This document shows, one piece after another, positions 11,973 through 23,517 of a stretch of DNA of 64,000 bases. Below the pieces are notes generated by a model. That model searched no databases. It was given only the letters and a program-made list of their open reading frames with translations, and was not told the origin of the DNA. The translations under genes and the position numbers were made by a program. The stretch comes from Pleurodeles waltl (taxonomy: Eukaryota; Chordata; Amphibia; Caudata; Salamandridae). Where the stretch lies: positions 1,315,221,324 to 1,315,285,323 of the forward strand of contig NC_090444.1 of NCBI RefSeq assembly GCF_031143425.1, given 5' to 3'. The stretch's first letter is position 1. Each line of letters opens with the position of its first letter.

Positions 11973-12237
11973 TGTTATATTCTTGGCATTATTAACAAGT
12001 AATCTTGTGAGGAAAATCGGCGTCAGAAGAGCGTTAAAATAAACACACCACACGCATTGTTAATCGGTGCCTAACTGCCGTTCTAGCGCGAGCACTAGAA
12101 TCTTTATTACTGGCTCCCTGACGTCATGAAAACAAACAATCGAAACTGAACATTGAGAGGGGTTTCTACACGACCGCATACCAGCGGCTCGTGTAGATTA
12201 CCCCTCACGAAATAAACTATCGGTAGTAAACATAACA
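11973..12237 (-). repeat. Gypsy 5' LTR
   Basis: 265 bp, the promoter-side LTR for the minus-strand element. It is over 99 percent identical to 6207-6471 and is followed by the second CCTAT target copy. Confidence 0.96.
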
Positions 12238-12242
12238 CCTAT

Positions 12243-13060
12243 AACAGCGATGTTTAGAATACTTACAAATGTCAAAAACCGAAGAAGCAAATTATCACTA
12301 TATTTCCTCTCCCTCCACCGTAGCCTTGAGGTATTCAAGTATCTCACTCTCTGTTCTCTCATTCATGCATTATGCTGAGATAGTTACATGTCCACAAAAC
12401 ATCTCTTCTTTCTCTCCTCTCTTTGGGGTAATACATATTTCAGCTTTTGCGTCTCTGTAAGAACAGATCTGAGTGTCAATTCTCTCTTGAAACTTCTCGA
12501 ATCTTTAGGGCTGGTGTTAGCCAACACTTTTTGATTTTACTAACATTATATGTATAATACGTATAGGAGCTTTTAGCCAGCCCTCGTCACCCATTGGTCT
12601 TTCATTGTATTATGAAAATTGTTCTTCTGCCCACTACAGCATACAGCATAAGAGCACGTGGCAATGGGTCAGCCACTTCAGAGCATGGGCAAACATCACT
12701 GTGAGTGACAGCTGTCTTCCCTTTCACAAGGAGCACATCCACACACAAAGCAGTCTCTATAAGGCTATAGACTACGATGGCAATGTGCGATTTTGTTTTT
12801 AGTTCAAAACCCTAATGTAGGTTTTAACCAATGTTTTTATTAGTTTGACGAGAGCCCAGCAGCTTCCTCTAGCAATACAGTTTTACAAAAACCATTACAA
12901 AATGAAATAGTCTTAGAGCCAAAACTACAACTTTTGACTTTGGCAATGCTTCTTTAGGAAACGAACCTTGCTCTTTGACTGCCTATGCTGCATAAGTTCA
13001 GTTTATGAAGAAGGTTTGCTCTGCTGCTCTCCATCCTGCTCTTCATCACGTACCTGTACT
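12243..13060. other. No gene recognised
   Basis: Unique-looking sequence without supported coding or repeat signals. Confidence 0.45.
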
Positions 13061-13680
13061 GTGTAAGAGAATGTGCCTTGAGGCTGAGTGTTCGGTATCT
13101 TTTCTGTGTGAGTGAAGCCTGTACCGCTCAGTGTCTATGCCATACCTGCTCTGTAAGTGCAAGACAAGCTCAACCTTCTATTACCTATGTTAAACATCTA
13201 AAGTCTGCAATTCAAGAATGCGGTGCTTCTATGTGTGTTGTGTCTGAAGTGTGTAGGAAACATGCACAGCTCGGTGTACAGTAGAAGATTTGTATCTCAG
13301 GGACGTCTGAACTACTAGGACATGTTTCATACCTGCTTGCTATGTCAGAGATGGTTACCCTATTGCTGCCCTTGCTGTGAATGAGAGAAACGTTTACAAT
13401 GTTGTTACATACGCTGTGTATTTTGTTTGTGTAAGGGAAGCTTGCACTGCTTCTTCATAAACTTTACACCTAGTGTGTGCAAGGGAATCCTTTACTCCTC
13501 TTGTTTGTGCTACACCTGTTTTACCTGCGCTGCTGTTGCCTCGCTTGGAGTGTTTGTGTAAAATGTCCTGTAGGGGTAAGTGCACTTTACCTACACTGAA
13601 TGTGAGGAAAGCAGGTAGTTCTGCTGGCTATGCTGCCTTGGTGCCTTGCTGTTTGCGCCTGTTCCGCTTGTGATTGACGC
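13061..13680. repeat. Degenerate low-order repeat region
   Basis: Recurring words such as TGTGTGAGTGAAGC, CTGTGTAAG and TTTGTGTAAGGG with CTGCTCTG/CTGCTGTTG suggest an old, diverged tandem array. No exact period can be given and open frames here have no domain. Confidence 0.35.
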
Positions 13681-13717
13681 ATGCACATGTTCTGTGCTTG
13701 ATTTAGCATGACTCTAT

Positions 13718-14052
13718 GGCCCTGATTATGAGTGCAGGTGCTATTTAATCACACCTAATAAATAACAATATCATAGTGTGCGTTATTTATAAGGTGCATT
13801 TGATAGCACCTGTTATGAGTTTCTGGGGAATAACATGCTAGTTTTGGTGTTTAACACACCAAAATTGGCATGGTACCGTAAATACCGTACACACTCCCCC
13901 TGTTCAATTTTGGCAGTTTTGACCTGCTGAAATTTAATGAAGGTTGTGGTATTTAACAAATCTGATAATGTCCCAGTTCATAAATCCGACCTCTGCATAA
14001 ACAGGGGTTTATGCACGGGTTAGAATACACTGACCCACTCATAATCAGGCCC
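13718..14052. mobile_element. Small TIR element (MITE)
   Basis: 335 bp. The left end is GGCCCTGATTATGAGTG and the right end, reverse-complemented, is GGGCCTGATTATGAGTG, a 17-bp TIR with one mismatch. The flanking trinucleotides are TAT and TAC, a near-match 3-bp duplication. Internal foldbacks are present (AGGTGCTAT...ATAGCACCT; TTTTGGTGT...ACACCAAAA). It is non-coding and Harbinger-like by TSD length. Confidence 0.75.
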
Positions 14053-14329
14053 TACGTATACAGGTGTGAGTTGTACTTTTTAAGGGTATTCTTAAATAAT
14101 CTTTCCTCTGACACCACACACGTATACACAGGATGTGCAAAACAGCCTCTTCATCTCAAAAGAGTAATAGTTGCTGTGAAGGTACAAGGACATGCAGTAC
14201 TTGCTACTTCTTAAACCACACGCACTGGGACATTGCCTTCTCTTTCTCCAATGCACACAGTTGTCAATTTCACAGGTGCTTCCTTATGGTCCATGTATAG
14301 CTGACAGTGAGATCCGTGCTGGAAGGTTG

Positions 14330-15080
14330 GAGGAGCATGATATCTGTGCATTGAAGTGAGAACCTTGGGGTCAGAGCTTGGACTCACATAAGAGGGTGAG
14401 ACCCTGCAATGAGATGCCAGGCCCAGAGTCTGGACTCACGGCAGGCACAGGAATGGACTCTTATCGGGCTCATACCCTGAACACTCTGCAGACACATTCT
14501 CCACTGATAGTATAGGTAAAATAAGAACAGAAATGATAACACCAGGCCAGAGCAGTCAGTGAGGATCAGATTGACAGACACTAAAGTAACAATGCTGCAC
14601 ACAGGGTCTTCACTCACAGCAGGTACAGATTGGGCACTCACAGCAGACACAGGGCCTCATTCTTACTGGCTCAGTAATCCAGATTTCGCTAGTAACAGGA
14701 CCCACCAGCCCCATCAAGACTACAAGCCGAAGTATTTCACCCTGAGACTTTGGCAGCTAAAAGCAGGAGAGATCTCCGCGTGAAATACCAGGCAAAAGCA
14801 TGAGGAAACACACATTCATGCTCTCTATTCCCCACAATTCTGTAATCTGCAGTATTTTCACCCAAAGAGTTACCGATGCCCCTAGTATTGGTAACTCAAG
14901 GTAAGAGGTCTGCACTCAAGGCAGACAGAGCAAAGAAATCTGCCCAATTCCAAATGAGGACCACAGAATCTGCACTTCCAGCAGACACAGTGCCTGCACT
15001 CAAAGCAGACAGAGCGCCTTCACTTATACAGACACACACAGCCTGTGCTCACAGCAGAGAGAGACTGGAATCACAATAGA
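14330..15080. repeat. Degenerate short-period repeat
   Basis: Many variants of CACTCACAGCAGACACAG recur at irregular spacing of roughly 20-60 bp (for example near 14438, 14611, 14640, 14905, 14975, 14995, 15045). This looks like an eroded minisatellite with no credible coding. Confidence 0.5.
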
Positions 15081-16640
15081 CTGGGGATTTTGGGGGCAGC
15101 TGACCATAGGAAAGCCTCACCCTGGGGTTTTTGGGAGAGGGTGCAGTCAAAATGGCTGTCTTTTCACAACTTAATTTTGGGCTATTGGGAAGCCCACTGT
15201 AGCCCGAGGGAGCTATTTAAAGGGGTCTTTTGGGGCCACCATTTTAGGTATCAGGTAATCTGGTGGCCAGTGTTAGGGAGCCCTGGTAATTTTTTTCCCT
15301 GGTAGCATTTAGTTTTTGTATATGAAATGTCTTCAAATGAAGAACAAATTGTGGAAGCCATGTGTCTGCTTTGCGAAGCTAGGCGCATGGATCTGTGGTG
15401 GACAGGGACTTCATTGCGTGGCAGGGGCCGTTTTGCCATGTTCACCTCCTCGAAAGGTGTGTGTGGCATCCAGCTAGGTAGGTGGTAGAGACCGCTTCCT
15501 ACCAAATCAAGCGTCCTCACTTTGTGCTCAGGGGGCGGGACCTCATCGGGTAGGGGGACTCGCTCAGAAAGCAGTGGTGGCTGGTGACATTTGAAAGTGG
15601 TGGGGCGTAAAACTTAGGGATGAGTTTTCATGATCCGCATTTATTGTAAACAGAAAGGGAATAGCATCCCCTTGTTTTCCTGTAGGAGATAATAGTCGAA
15701 TCACATCTATGACTGCCAGATTTACTCAATAATCCTGTTTATCTGTCTTTAATCTCGCCTTCTACAGGGTAAATCAATAGTGCATAGCCCTTGTAATTGA
15801 AATCAGACTTCTTGTGGTGCCTGCCCTTGGACACAGGAGGCAGGCTGTAATTATCTGTTCTGTCTTTATCCTCCAGGAGTGAGGCAGACCTAATTATGCC
15901 ACTGAAAGGCCTAGATTTTCAACTGTTGCTGTTAGTCCCGTGAACGGAACAGCCACAGAACACCATCTTCCCGTGAATTGTTCTTAAAGTGCTCGCTGGC
16001 ACAGCATGAGGGACGTTCACTGGTGAGGAGACAGGGAGTCCCTTCCTGTTGAATGAACGTGTGGAGCAGCAAGAAGAATGACAGCAACCAGCAGACACAA
16101 AACTCCAGTAAACTTTCCAGCCTGCAACCCCACTTCCTCAAATAAATTAAAAGCATCTTGTGAACACCCTGTAATACATTTGCCTCGCATTCACAAATCA
16201 AGTAATATTAAGTGGCAGGCAGCTTTGTAAATACACGCAGGCTGTTTCTTTATTTGTGCTTACCTCTTGCAGCTTAGTCTGACGGGAAGTGCCGGCAGAG
16301 GCTGGTGTGTGCTGCACTTGTACCGGGCCTGCACAGTGAACGGATTGATCCTGCCATGCGGTTCCCCTAGTAAAATGTTTAAACCGCAAATTTGTTTTCT
16401 TCATCTAATATACAGCAAGGCCTAAGTACACAGAACATTACGTGCCGTTTCCCGTCAATGGTTTAAGGGATTTGAAATTTGTACTCATTTAAATGACAAA
16501 CATAACGTCTGATCTCCGTGACAGTTTGACTAGGTGCTGACCCCGACTGATTGAGCAAATCTTCAGAGAACATCTTCCGTGACTTTCACTCAGAAATGCA
16601 GTTTCCGAAATTCGAGCTGCCATTTATGTCAGAGGTGTAA
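15081..16640. other. No gene recognised
   Basis: Mixed unique-looking sequence. No domain-bearing frame and no paired ends of a transposon. Confidence 0.45.
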
Positions 16641-16689
16641 ACGCGAAAGGAACAATAGCATTTGCGAACATGTAAAATAACAATACCTT

Positions 16690-16868
16690 TTACTTTGAGG
16701 AGTCGCGGTCGCGGAAGGCTGGGGGGCAGGCAGGTGCCATCCTCATCCGTCCTCTGGGGGCGAGAGCAGAAAGGCGAGGGTGGCAGCGGTGCCGGCCCGG
16801 AGTACAGCCACGAGGCGCCTGGAAGCCGTGCTGCTGCTGGTGCGGGCTGCTCAGGAGCAGGAGGCGCG
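16690..16868 (+). other. CpG-rich exon-like patch
   Basis: A GC- and CpG-rich stretch in AT-richer surroundings, closed by GCGCG|GTAAGC, a good splice donor at 16869. Both strands are open (167 codons on minus, 124 on plus) but neither translation resembles a family I know. It could be a first exon, a promoter CpG island or a decayed GC-rich repeat. Confidence 0.25.
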
Positions 16869-16968
16869 GTAAGCAAACACCTCGTGTTTGCTAACAGACA
16901 GTTCATTAGCTGCGCAGTGCGCATACTCGATTTTGAGTTTGCCGCTGCCTTCCTGCCTGAAGCCCCGC

Positions 16969-17031
16969 CCACCATTTCCCAACTTGTCACAGGGCTACAC
17001 CCATCCTCCGTGACGAATTGGGAAAGGGTGG
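16969..17031. repeat. Imperfect inverted repeat
   Basis: The arms 16969-16989 and 17011-17031 pair (TTTCCCAA with TTGGGAAA, TGTCA with TGACG) around a 21-base loop. A neighbouring shorter hairpin is GAAGCCC...GGGCTTC. Function unknown. Confidence 0.55.
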
Positions 17032-17109
17032 GGTGACCATCCTCCACTACCCTGACTGACGTGAAGCCCCTAGAGCTACAGGGCTTCAACCTGAAGCGCC
17101 CGGGGCTAA

Positions 17110-18027
17110 GTTTATCTACACGTCATTAGGGGGTGGAGACTGGTCCTCTGAGCTATGTCTGTGCCGAGCTGATGACCTCACAGGCCTCAGGCTGTGAGCT
17201 TATCAGCCCGGCAAACATAGACTCAGTCAGGGGAGGGCCTGGCCTGATCCTGCCAGTCTAATCTCACGTGACCCAGCCCCAAGCAAGAAAGAGGTGTGTG
17301 CATTTCTTTTAGGGAGGGACTGGGAGTTAGGGGAGTTTGTTTTCACCTTTTTTTTTTGTTTTGTTATGTTTACGAGGGCGGAGCCCCGACGCCCTCGTGT
17401 AGAAACCGCCACTGTCAGAAAGTGAAAATGGTGCCACAGTACTCCATCTGCATTGTGACGGTTATATCTGGGACGGTGCCCCCTGCAGAGGTGAGGGGAA
17501 CAGCGTGTCAGCAGCCTAGGCCAGTGGTTCCCAAACTGTTCGCTGCTCCACCCCAGTGCAACATCAAGCTAGCCAGGGGCACCCTGAACAGATGCACTTC
17601 ATGAAAGAATGATTTGCTGATGGTGCCAATTAATCTTAAAACCTAACAAAAAAAAACAATATTTAAAACTGTAAATTGATATAATAATTGGTCATTATGT
17701 TCAGTCCTATTTTACTGGAACTCGTTAAATTGGATAATAGTCACATAACTAAAACATACAAACAGATACCAAAGCCCTAATTTGGGATTTTCATTGAGGA
17801 TTACACGAGTCACATACAGACTCTGATGCCACCTACTGGAAAGGGATTGAATAATTTTCAACTAAACCATTTCATTTATTTCTTTACGATATAGATAACA
17901 TGGTTATTTATTACCTAATGCCCTCAGTTATCCTAGTGCTCAACATGTGGGCTACCTGTTGGTTGAGGGAGAAACTGCTTACATAGATTAAATATAGAGC
18001 ATTGCCCACTGGCACTGTGTAAGCATC
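17110..18027. other. No gene recognised
   Basis: No supported coding. There is a short hairpin CGAGGGCG...CGCCCTCG near 17371-17397 and a lone hAT-like end word near 17522. Confidence 0.4.
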
Positions 18028-18030
18028 TTT

Positions 18031-18658
18031 GGGGGTCATTCCAACTTCGGCAGCCGGTGGAGGCCGCCCGCCAAAGTTCCCCCACCAGAAGACCGCACTG
18101 CGGTCAAATGACCGCGGCGGTCATTCTGACTTTCCCGCTGGGCGGGCGGGCGACTGCCAAAAGGCCGCCCGCCCGCCCAGCGGGAAAGACCCAGCAACGA
18201 TGAAGCCGGCTCCGAATGGAGCCGGCGGAGTTGCTGGGGTGCGACGGGTGCAGTGGCACCCGTCGCGATTTTCAGTGTCTGCTAAGCAGACACTGAAAAT
18301 CATTATGGGGCCCTGTTAGGGGGCCCCTGCACTGCCCATGCCAGTGGCATTGGCAGTGCAGGGGCCCCCAGGGGCCCACAACACCCGTTCCCGCCATCCT
18401 GTTCCTGGCGGTAAGAACTGCCAGGAATAGGATGGCGGGAAGGGGGTCGGAATCCCCATGGCGGCGCTGCTTGCAGCGCCGCCATGGAGGATTCCTATGG
18501 CCAGGGGAAAACCGGCGGGAAACCGCCGGTTTCCCTTTTCTGACCGCGGCTTTACTGCCGCGGTCAGAATTGGCCAGGAAGCACCGCCAGCCTGTTGGCG
18601 GTGCTTCTGCGGTCGTTGGCCCTGGCGGTCCATGACCGCCAGGGTCAGAATGACCCCC
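18031..18658. mobile_element. Foldback Harbinger-type MITE, copy 2
   Basis: 628 bp with termini GGGGGTCATT and a 3-bp target duplication TTT (18028-18030, 18659-18661). It has the same hairpin order as copy 1: TTTCAGTGTCTGC/GCAGACACTGAAA (within 18267-18301), CCAGCAAC/GTTGCTGG (18191-18237), GAAGCACC/GGTGCTTC (18578-18607). Several hairpins differ from copy 1 in both arms at once, keeping the pairing. It is non-coding. Confidence 0.92.
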
Positions 18659-18661
18659 TTT

Positions 18662-19361
18662 ATGTTTTTCATTGAGCAAGCCCATTCCTGCACACACATT
18701 GCTGGTTGCCTTTTTCTGCATATCAGTGTGCGTAACAATCTGCTTTTCTCACCTCAGAAAATTCCTCAGTCACATTAGCCACTGTTCTTAGGCTCAGCTT
18801 GGGACTATTGTTTGCAAATCTCCCCGATATTTTACCTTCAGATTGGCCAATTTATGCCACAGCAGTCTGACTTCAAGTGGTACATGTAATGCTACTGCCT
18901 GCTTAGAGCTGCTTACTCGTATAATCTCGGATACTTGTGTCTGGAGAATACACATCCTGTGCACATCTGCATTCTGCGCACCAACAACAGTGTGAAGACT
19001 TTCTCGAACAGCTTGACTTGCTTATAGAGTTGCATCGATCTGGAAAAAGGGTTAGATTGCTTCACTATTGGTGTGCATAAGGTTTACTATGCAAATTTAA
19101 TCTTACTTCGATCCGTATTAATGGGCTATCTATAGTATGCATGGTGTCCCATTTTTCTGATGCCTATAGCGGTTACATAATGTTTTCTTGCAAACATTTT
19201 GTTTTGGAGCCGAAATGTCATGCAAGAATATATCCCCATGTTGTTTTTTCCCTCACTGCAACTCAATGCAGGTGCCCCTTAAATGATTTGTATTTGAATA
19301 CATACTACCCCAAATGCCTTTTTCTTGAGACACACTCAACAGTGGACCTTGTATAGCTCAC
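18662..19361. other. No gene recognised
   Basis: Unique-looking AT-rich sequence between two transposons. Confidence 0.45.
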
Positions 19362-19364
19362 ATA

Positions 19365-19384
19365 GGCCCTCATTACAACCCTGG
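19365..19384 (+). repeat. Harbinger left TIR
   Basis: GGCCCTCATTACAACCCTGG, matched by the inverted right terminus. Inwards lie repeated CCGCC words in both orientations (19400-19520), candidate sites for the element's Myb-like proteins. Confidence 0.95.
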
Positions 19385-19624
19385 CAGCAAATCCCGCTTT
19401 CCGCCATGCTGAAGACCGCCAACATACCGTTGCGGCGGCGGAAATCCGCCACAGGTATTACGACTCACAGCTCGGAATCCGCCACAATACAGACACCCAC
19501 ACAAGTCCGCCACACCAAAGGTCAGTGATAAACTGGTGATACCAAAACCCACACCATCACGCCGACAAGAATACACTATCATGACCCACGAATCAATGCA
19601 GCGGTCTTTCAACCGCGGTAATCC

Positions 19625-19957
19625 ATTGGTGTTACACACCGCTGCGCTCAAAATACACACACATTTACAAAATACAACCACACTGGACAATTCAAAATAC
19701 ACACATCTGATACACATACGCACACCACACCCACACACACAATCCAATATAAAGCACACACCCACATCACCCACGAACCCTTACAACCAAAAATTTGAAA
19801 GAAGGCCAGAGAGAGATATTAGCGAACACAACACCAGCATCCACAGACTCACAACGCCATCACTCATACAACATCCACGCACCTCAAACAACACACACCA
19901 ACACATCCCCTCACACATCACAACAGACAGCACCTCACACATCACCCACATCACATC
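19625..19957 (+). other. CA-rich leader of the Harbinger element
   Basis: A low-complexity stretch rich in ACACAC and CATCAC words just upstream of the first Myb-like ATG, probably untranslated leader or promoter. Open frames here are repetitive Thr/His strings without a domain. Confidence 0.6.
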
Positions 19958-21485
19958 ATGGCACCTCAAAGACACCCCAGGTTTTCTGAGGAGGAGCTCA
20001 GGGTCATGGTGGAGGAAATCATCCGGGTAGAGCCACAGCTATTCGGATCACAGGTGCAGCAGACATCCATTGCTAGGAAGATGGAGCTATGGCAGAGAAT
20101 CGTCGACAGGGTCAACGCAGTGGGACATAATCCAAGAACACAGGATGACATCAGAGAGAGGTGGAACGACCTGCGGGGGAAGGTACGTTCCGTGGTATCC
20201 AGACACCAGATTGCTGTACAGAGGACTGGCGGTGGTCCCCCACCTTCTCCCCCACAACTAACAACATGGGAGGAGCAAGTCTTGGCGATCATGGATCCTG
20301 AGGGCCTCGCAGGAGTAGAAGGAGGGCTGGACTCTGGTAAGGCAAATCTTTACTACTATATCCCCCCTACCTGCATGCCATCACATACTCCCACCCTCAC
20401 CCTCACACCCATCACCCCAACACCCCAAGGATACCCCACTACCCCAACCCACACATCCCAAAACCAAGCCCTGCATGTAACATCAATGCATGGACACACA
20501 TCATCAAAGCATGTCCAGTAGAGAGACTCACTCATGCCCCAAAATCACCAATCACAAAAGGGCCAGGGCAATAATGCAAGAACAGGAGTAGAGGTTAACT
20601 CACCCATTGTACAAGATGGCACACACAGATACTAAGATTATGCATTCACACCCCAACAGGACCCATACCCAACGTCACTGAACAGGAGGTGCAGGACATA
20701 TCAAGTCCCCCCACAGAAGAGGCCCACAGTGATGACAGCAGCTCTGCACGCCTGGATCAAGATGACCAGCCCGGACCATCAGGGACCTCGGACAGTCGGT
20801 TCCCCTGACACAGTCACAAATCACCACAGAGCCTCCCCCCTCAGGAAACACCACCACAGCACCTACCCAGCGGGCCCATCCTTCTGTCCCCAGGACACGT
20901 CAATCAGCAGTGTGTCCACCACTACAGGGAACCCAGGCAAACCCACCAACCCAAGAAAATCAGGAACCTGGGGTCAGTGACAGTGGGCACACAGTTCAGG
21001 GGACAGAGGTGCAAGATAACAGGGAAGCTGGGAGGACTGCTGTGCAACAGGGGGAGGACAGGCCCAGGGAACCGACACTCCATGAGGCACTCTCCAACAT
21101 CATGGGAGCTTACCACCATTCCCAGAAGACCATGGGCACGGTACTGGCCAAGTTTCAGGAGACCCAGCGGCTGCAGGAGGAACACTACCTGGGGATCAGG
21201 GAGGACTTGAAGTCCATTAACACCACCCTGGTCACCATTGCAGGGGTGCTGGCAGACCTTGTCAACACCAGGAGGGACACAGTGGCACACCAACGGGCCC
21301 CTGACACTAGCCTGGACGATGAAAAGCCCTCCACCTCCGCCGGCGCTAGTGGACAGGAGGCACCGCCACAGGACCAACAGGCCACCAGCACCCCACCCCC
21401 TGCAGAAGGAGAACCAGCCCACATAGGGTCCCTGAGATCCAGTAACAAGACAGAGAACATTGCCAAGACCCCCGCCAGGAAATAA
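19958..21485 (+). pseudogene. Harbinger Myb/SANT-like DNA-binding protein 1
   Basis: Exon 1 (19958-20336) starts at ATG and encodes a Myb/SANT-like domain in residues ~8-85 (FSEEELRVMVEEI, then WQRIVDRVNAVG, ERWNDLRGKV), the three-helix type seen in Harbinger partner proteins. A donor CTCTG|GTAAGG and acceptor CCCAACAG|GACCC (exon from 20660) give an intron of 323 bp that keeps phase. Exon 2 encodes an acidic Ser/Pro linker, then a helical segment rich in Gln/Glu/Leu (about 21076-21270), likely for dimerisation or nuclease contact, and a Pro-rich tail to 21485. The frame shifts by one base around 20780-20805, which breaks the protein. In the family, this protein binds transposon ends and brings the nuclease to the nucleus. 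That role here is inferred. Confidence 0.85.
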
Positions 21486-21963
21486 GACCCCCCTGAATGT
21501 AACCCTTCTGTCCCACTTTGTCACCCTGTCCGCCTTAAACTGCCATTGCTCCACTTCCTATGCCCCATTGGACAATGCACCTGTGATACAAATAGACTGG
21601 ACTCTGCCATGGACTTTCCTCCACCATCACCCCAGCCCATGTCACAAGCCCCTCCACTTATTTGCACAGACATAAACACCCTTGAATCACAAAACAATCT
21701 GGAGTCAATCTGTGCTTTCACAAATGTGTAATTGCAAAAGCTCTGGAATATAGCAATGTTAATGTACTTGTTCACATACCAATGTAACAAAGCTGTAGGC
21801 CAGCAGTAAACATTGCAGAGGGCACAAATTGGGACCCAGATCTGTGAAATGGAAAGTCAAAGTGACAAGTCAGGGTCCATACACAGAGTGAAAATGGCAG
21901 ACTTATGCTAGCTCCAACAATAGTATGAGATGTGGGAAGCAGTTACATCTTCTTACCTGTGTC
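21486..21963. other. Spacer between convergent Harbinger genes
   Basis: About 480 bp between the ends of Myb-like gene 1 and the nuclease. Probably 3' untranslated sequence of both; nothing else recognised. Confidence 0.5.
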
Positions 21964-23128
21964 TCACTGGAAGTATTGCATGATGATGTTGTTTCGGTTG
22001 TCTACATCTTCTTCTTCTGCCTCCTCTTCTTCACTGTCCACAGGCTCCTCAGCTGCCACAAGACCAACATCAGGCCCATCCTCCTGCAGAAAAGGCACAT
22101 GGTGTCGCAAAGCCAGGGTGTGCAACATACAGCAGGCCACGATTATCTGGCACACTTTCTTCGGTGAGTAGTATAGGGATCCACCTGTTAGATGGAGGCA
22201 CCAGAATCTGGCCTTCAGGAGGCCGAAGGTGCGTTCTATAATCCTCCTAGTTCACCCATGTGCCTCATTTTAGCGTTCCTCTGCCCTTGTCCTGGGATTC
22301 CTCACTGGGGTCAGTAGCCATGACAGGTTGGGGTAACCAGAGTCACCTGCAAATATCGAGGGACAACTGTTAGACATCCTCCAAACATTAGGGAATCTCC
22401 CATTCCCAGACCCCTAATGAAACTGTGTGGGGACTTTAGGCTCACCTATTAGCCACACACGGTGCCTCTGGAGTTGCCCCATCACATAAGGGATGCTACT
22501 ATTCCTCAAAATGTAAGCGTCATGCACTGAGCCAGGATACTTGGCATTCACATGGGAGATGTACTGGTCTGCCAAACACACCATCTGCACATTCACTGAA
22601 TTGTAGCTTTTCCGGTTTCTGTCCACCTGTTCATCCCTGCAAGGGGGGGACAAATGCCACATGTGTACCATCAATGGCGTTGGGGATATGTCCCAGGGCA
22701 TAGAAGTCCCCTTTCACTGTTGGCAAATACTCCACTTGAGGGAAAAAGATGTAGCTGCACATGTGTTTCAGCAGGGCAGACAACACTCTGGACAACACGT
22801 TAGAGAACATTGGCTGGGACATCCCTGATGCCATGACCACTGTTGTTTGAAAAGACCCACTGGCCAGGAAATGGAGTACAGACAGAACCTGCACTAGAGG
22901 GGGGATTCCTGTGGGTTGGTGGATAGCTGACATCAGGTCTGGCTCCAACTGGGCACACAGTTCCTGGATTGTTGCACGATCAAGTCTGTAAGTGATAATG
23001 ATGTGTCTCTCTTCCATTGTTGACAGGTCCACCAGGGGTCTGTACACCGGAGGCTGCCGCCATCTCATCATCTGCCCCAGCAGACGTGCCCTATGGAGGA
23101 GAACAGTGAGCAGAGGGTCATCCAACAC
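21964..23128 (-). pseudogene. HARBI1-like DDE nuclease (transposase)
   Basis: Two coding blocks on minus, 23128-22446 and 22346-21964, separated by a 99-bp intron with consensus sites (ATAG|GTGAGC, TTTGCAG|GTGAC) that restores the phrase WLIGDSGYP. DDE catalytic residues are all visible: D in NAIDGTHVAF, D in GSVHDAYILR and E in IIERTFGLLK. The helical N-terminal region and acidic C-terminal tail are typical of HARBI1. Lesions are a one-base slip in the G7 run at 22643-22649 just after the first D, and TAA and TGA codons between the second D and the E. No ATG was found at the 5' end; an in-frame TAA precedes 23128, so the start or an upstream exon is lost. The family makes cuts at TIRs and inserts at TWA-type sites. 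Confidence 0.92.
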
Positions 23129-23517
23129 TTAGGTATCACAATGTGTTATTTGCTAAAACGCAAGAAATTCGCAATGTGCCTTTATCTGTCCATATTCTAG
23201 GCCTAACTAGGTGTGACGCAGTTTTTTTGCCTGCCATGTGGGATCCTGAAATGGCAGCTGGCTGACCTGTAAGGTGGGACAAGGGGAAATGAGGTAACTG
23301 CGCTGGCGGTGTACACCGTCGCGGTAGGCGGTTGAAGACCGCAGCGCAATTCAGCATTGGTTAACATTGGGCCCTATGGGTCCCAGGAGCCAATGACGAT
23401 GTACACCGGCGCAGACGTGGCCGCCGTTTTCTAACTGTTCCCTCACTTGATACCTGTCCTTCAACAGGAGAGGACCTACACTGCAAGTGCTGCTGTGACC
23501 TGTGTCTGGAAGCGACG
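23129..23517. promoter_or_regulatory. Divergent intergenic region, likely bidirectional promoter
   Basis: About 390 bp between the nuclease (minus) and Myb-like gene 2 (plus). It contains two copies of TGTACACCG (near 23310 and 23400) embedded in CCGCC/GGCGG words like those near the transposon ends, so the element's own Myb-like proteins might bind here. No TATA box is clear. Confidence 0.45.

Larger units (their letters stand above)
6207..12237 (-). mobile_element. Ty3/gypsy LTR retrotransposon, nearly intact
   Basis: A 6031-bp element bounded by two 265-bp LTRs and a perfect 5-bp target duplication CCTAT (6202-6206 and 12238-12242). The coding strand is minus, in the order Gag, protease, reverse transcriptase, RNase H, integrase, which is Ty3/gypsy order. 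The RT box reads NVSDD instead of YxDD, a variant I associate with Mag-like elements. The LTRs differ at only two positions, so the insertion is recent. It carries a nested foldback transposon at 6568-7198 and one nonsense codon in pol. I see no clear polypurine tract beside the 3' LTR. Confidence 0.96.

Noticed and set aside
14654..14675. Another GGCCTCATTCTTAC-type element start
   Set aside because: No matching inverted end was found downstream within a reasonable distance.
17522..17545. hAT transposon end (CAGTGGTTCCCAAAC)
   Set aside because: Only one terminus is visible, with no inverted partner or 8-bp duplication nearby.
18272..18738. 149- and 140-codon minus-strand frames
   Set aside because: Same reason: they cross the hairpins of the second foldback element and are not conserved as protein in the other copies.
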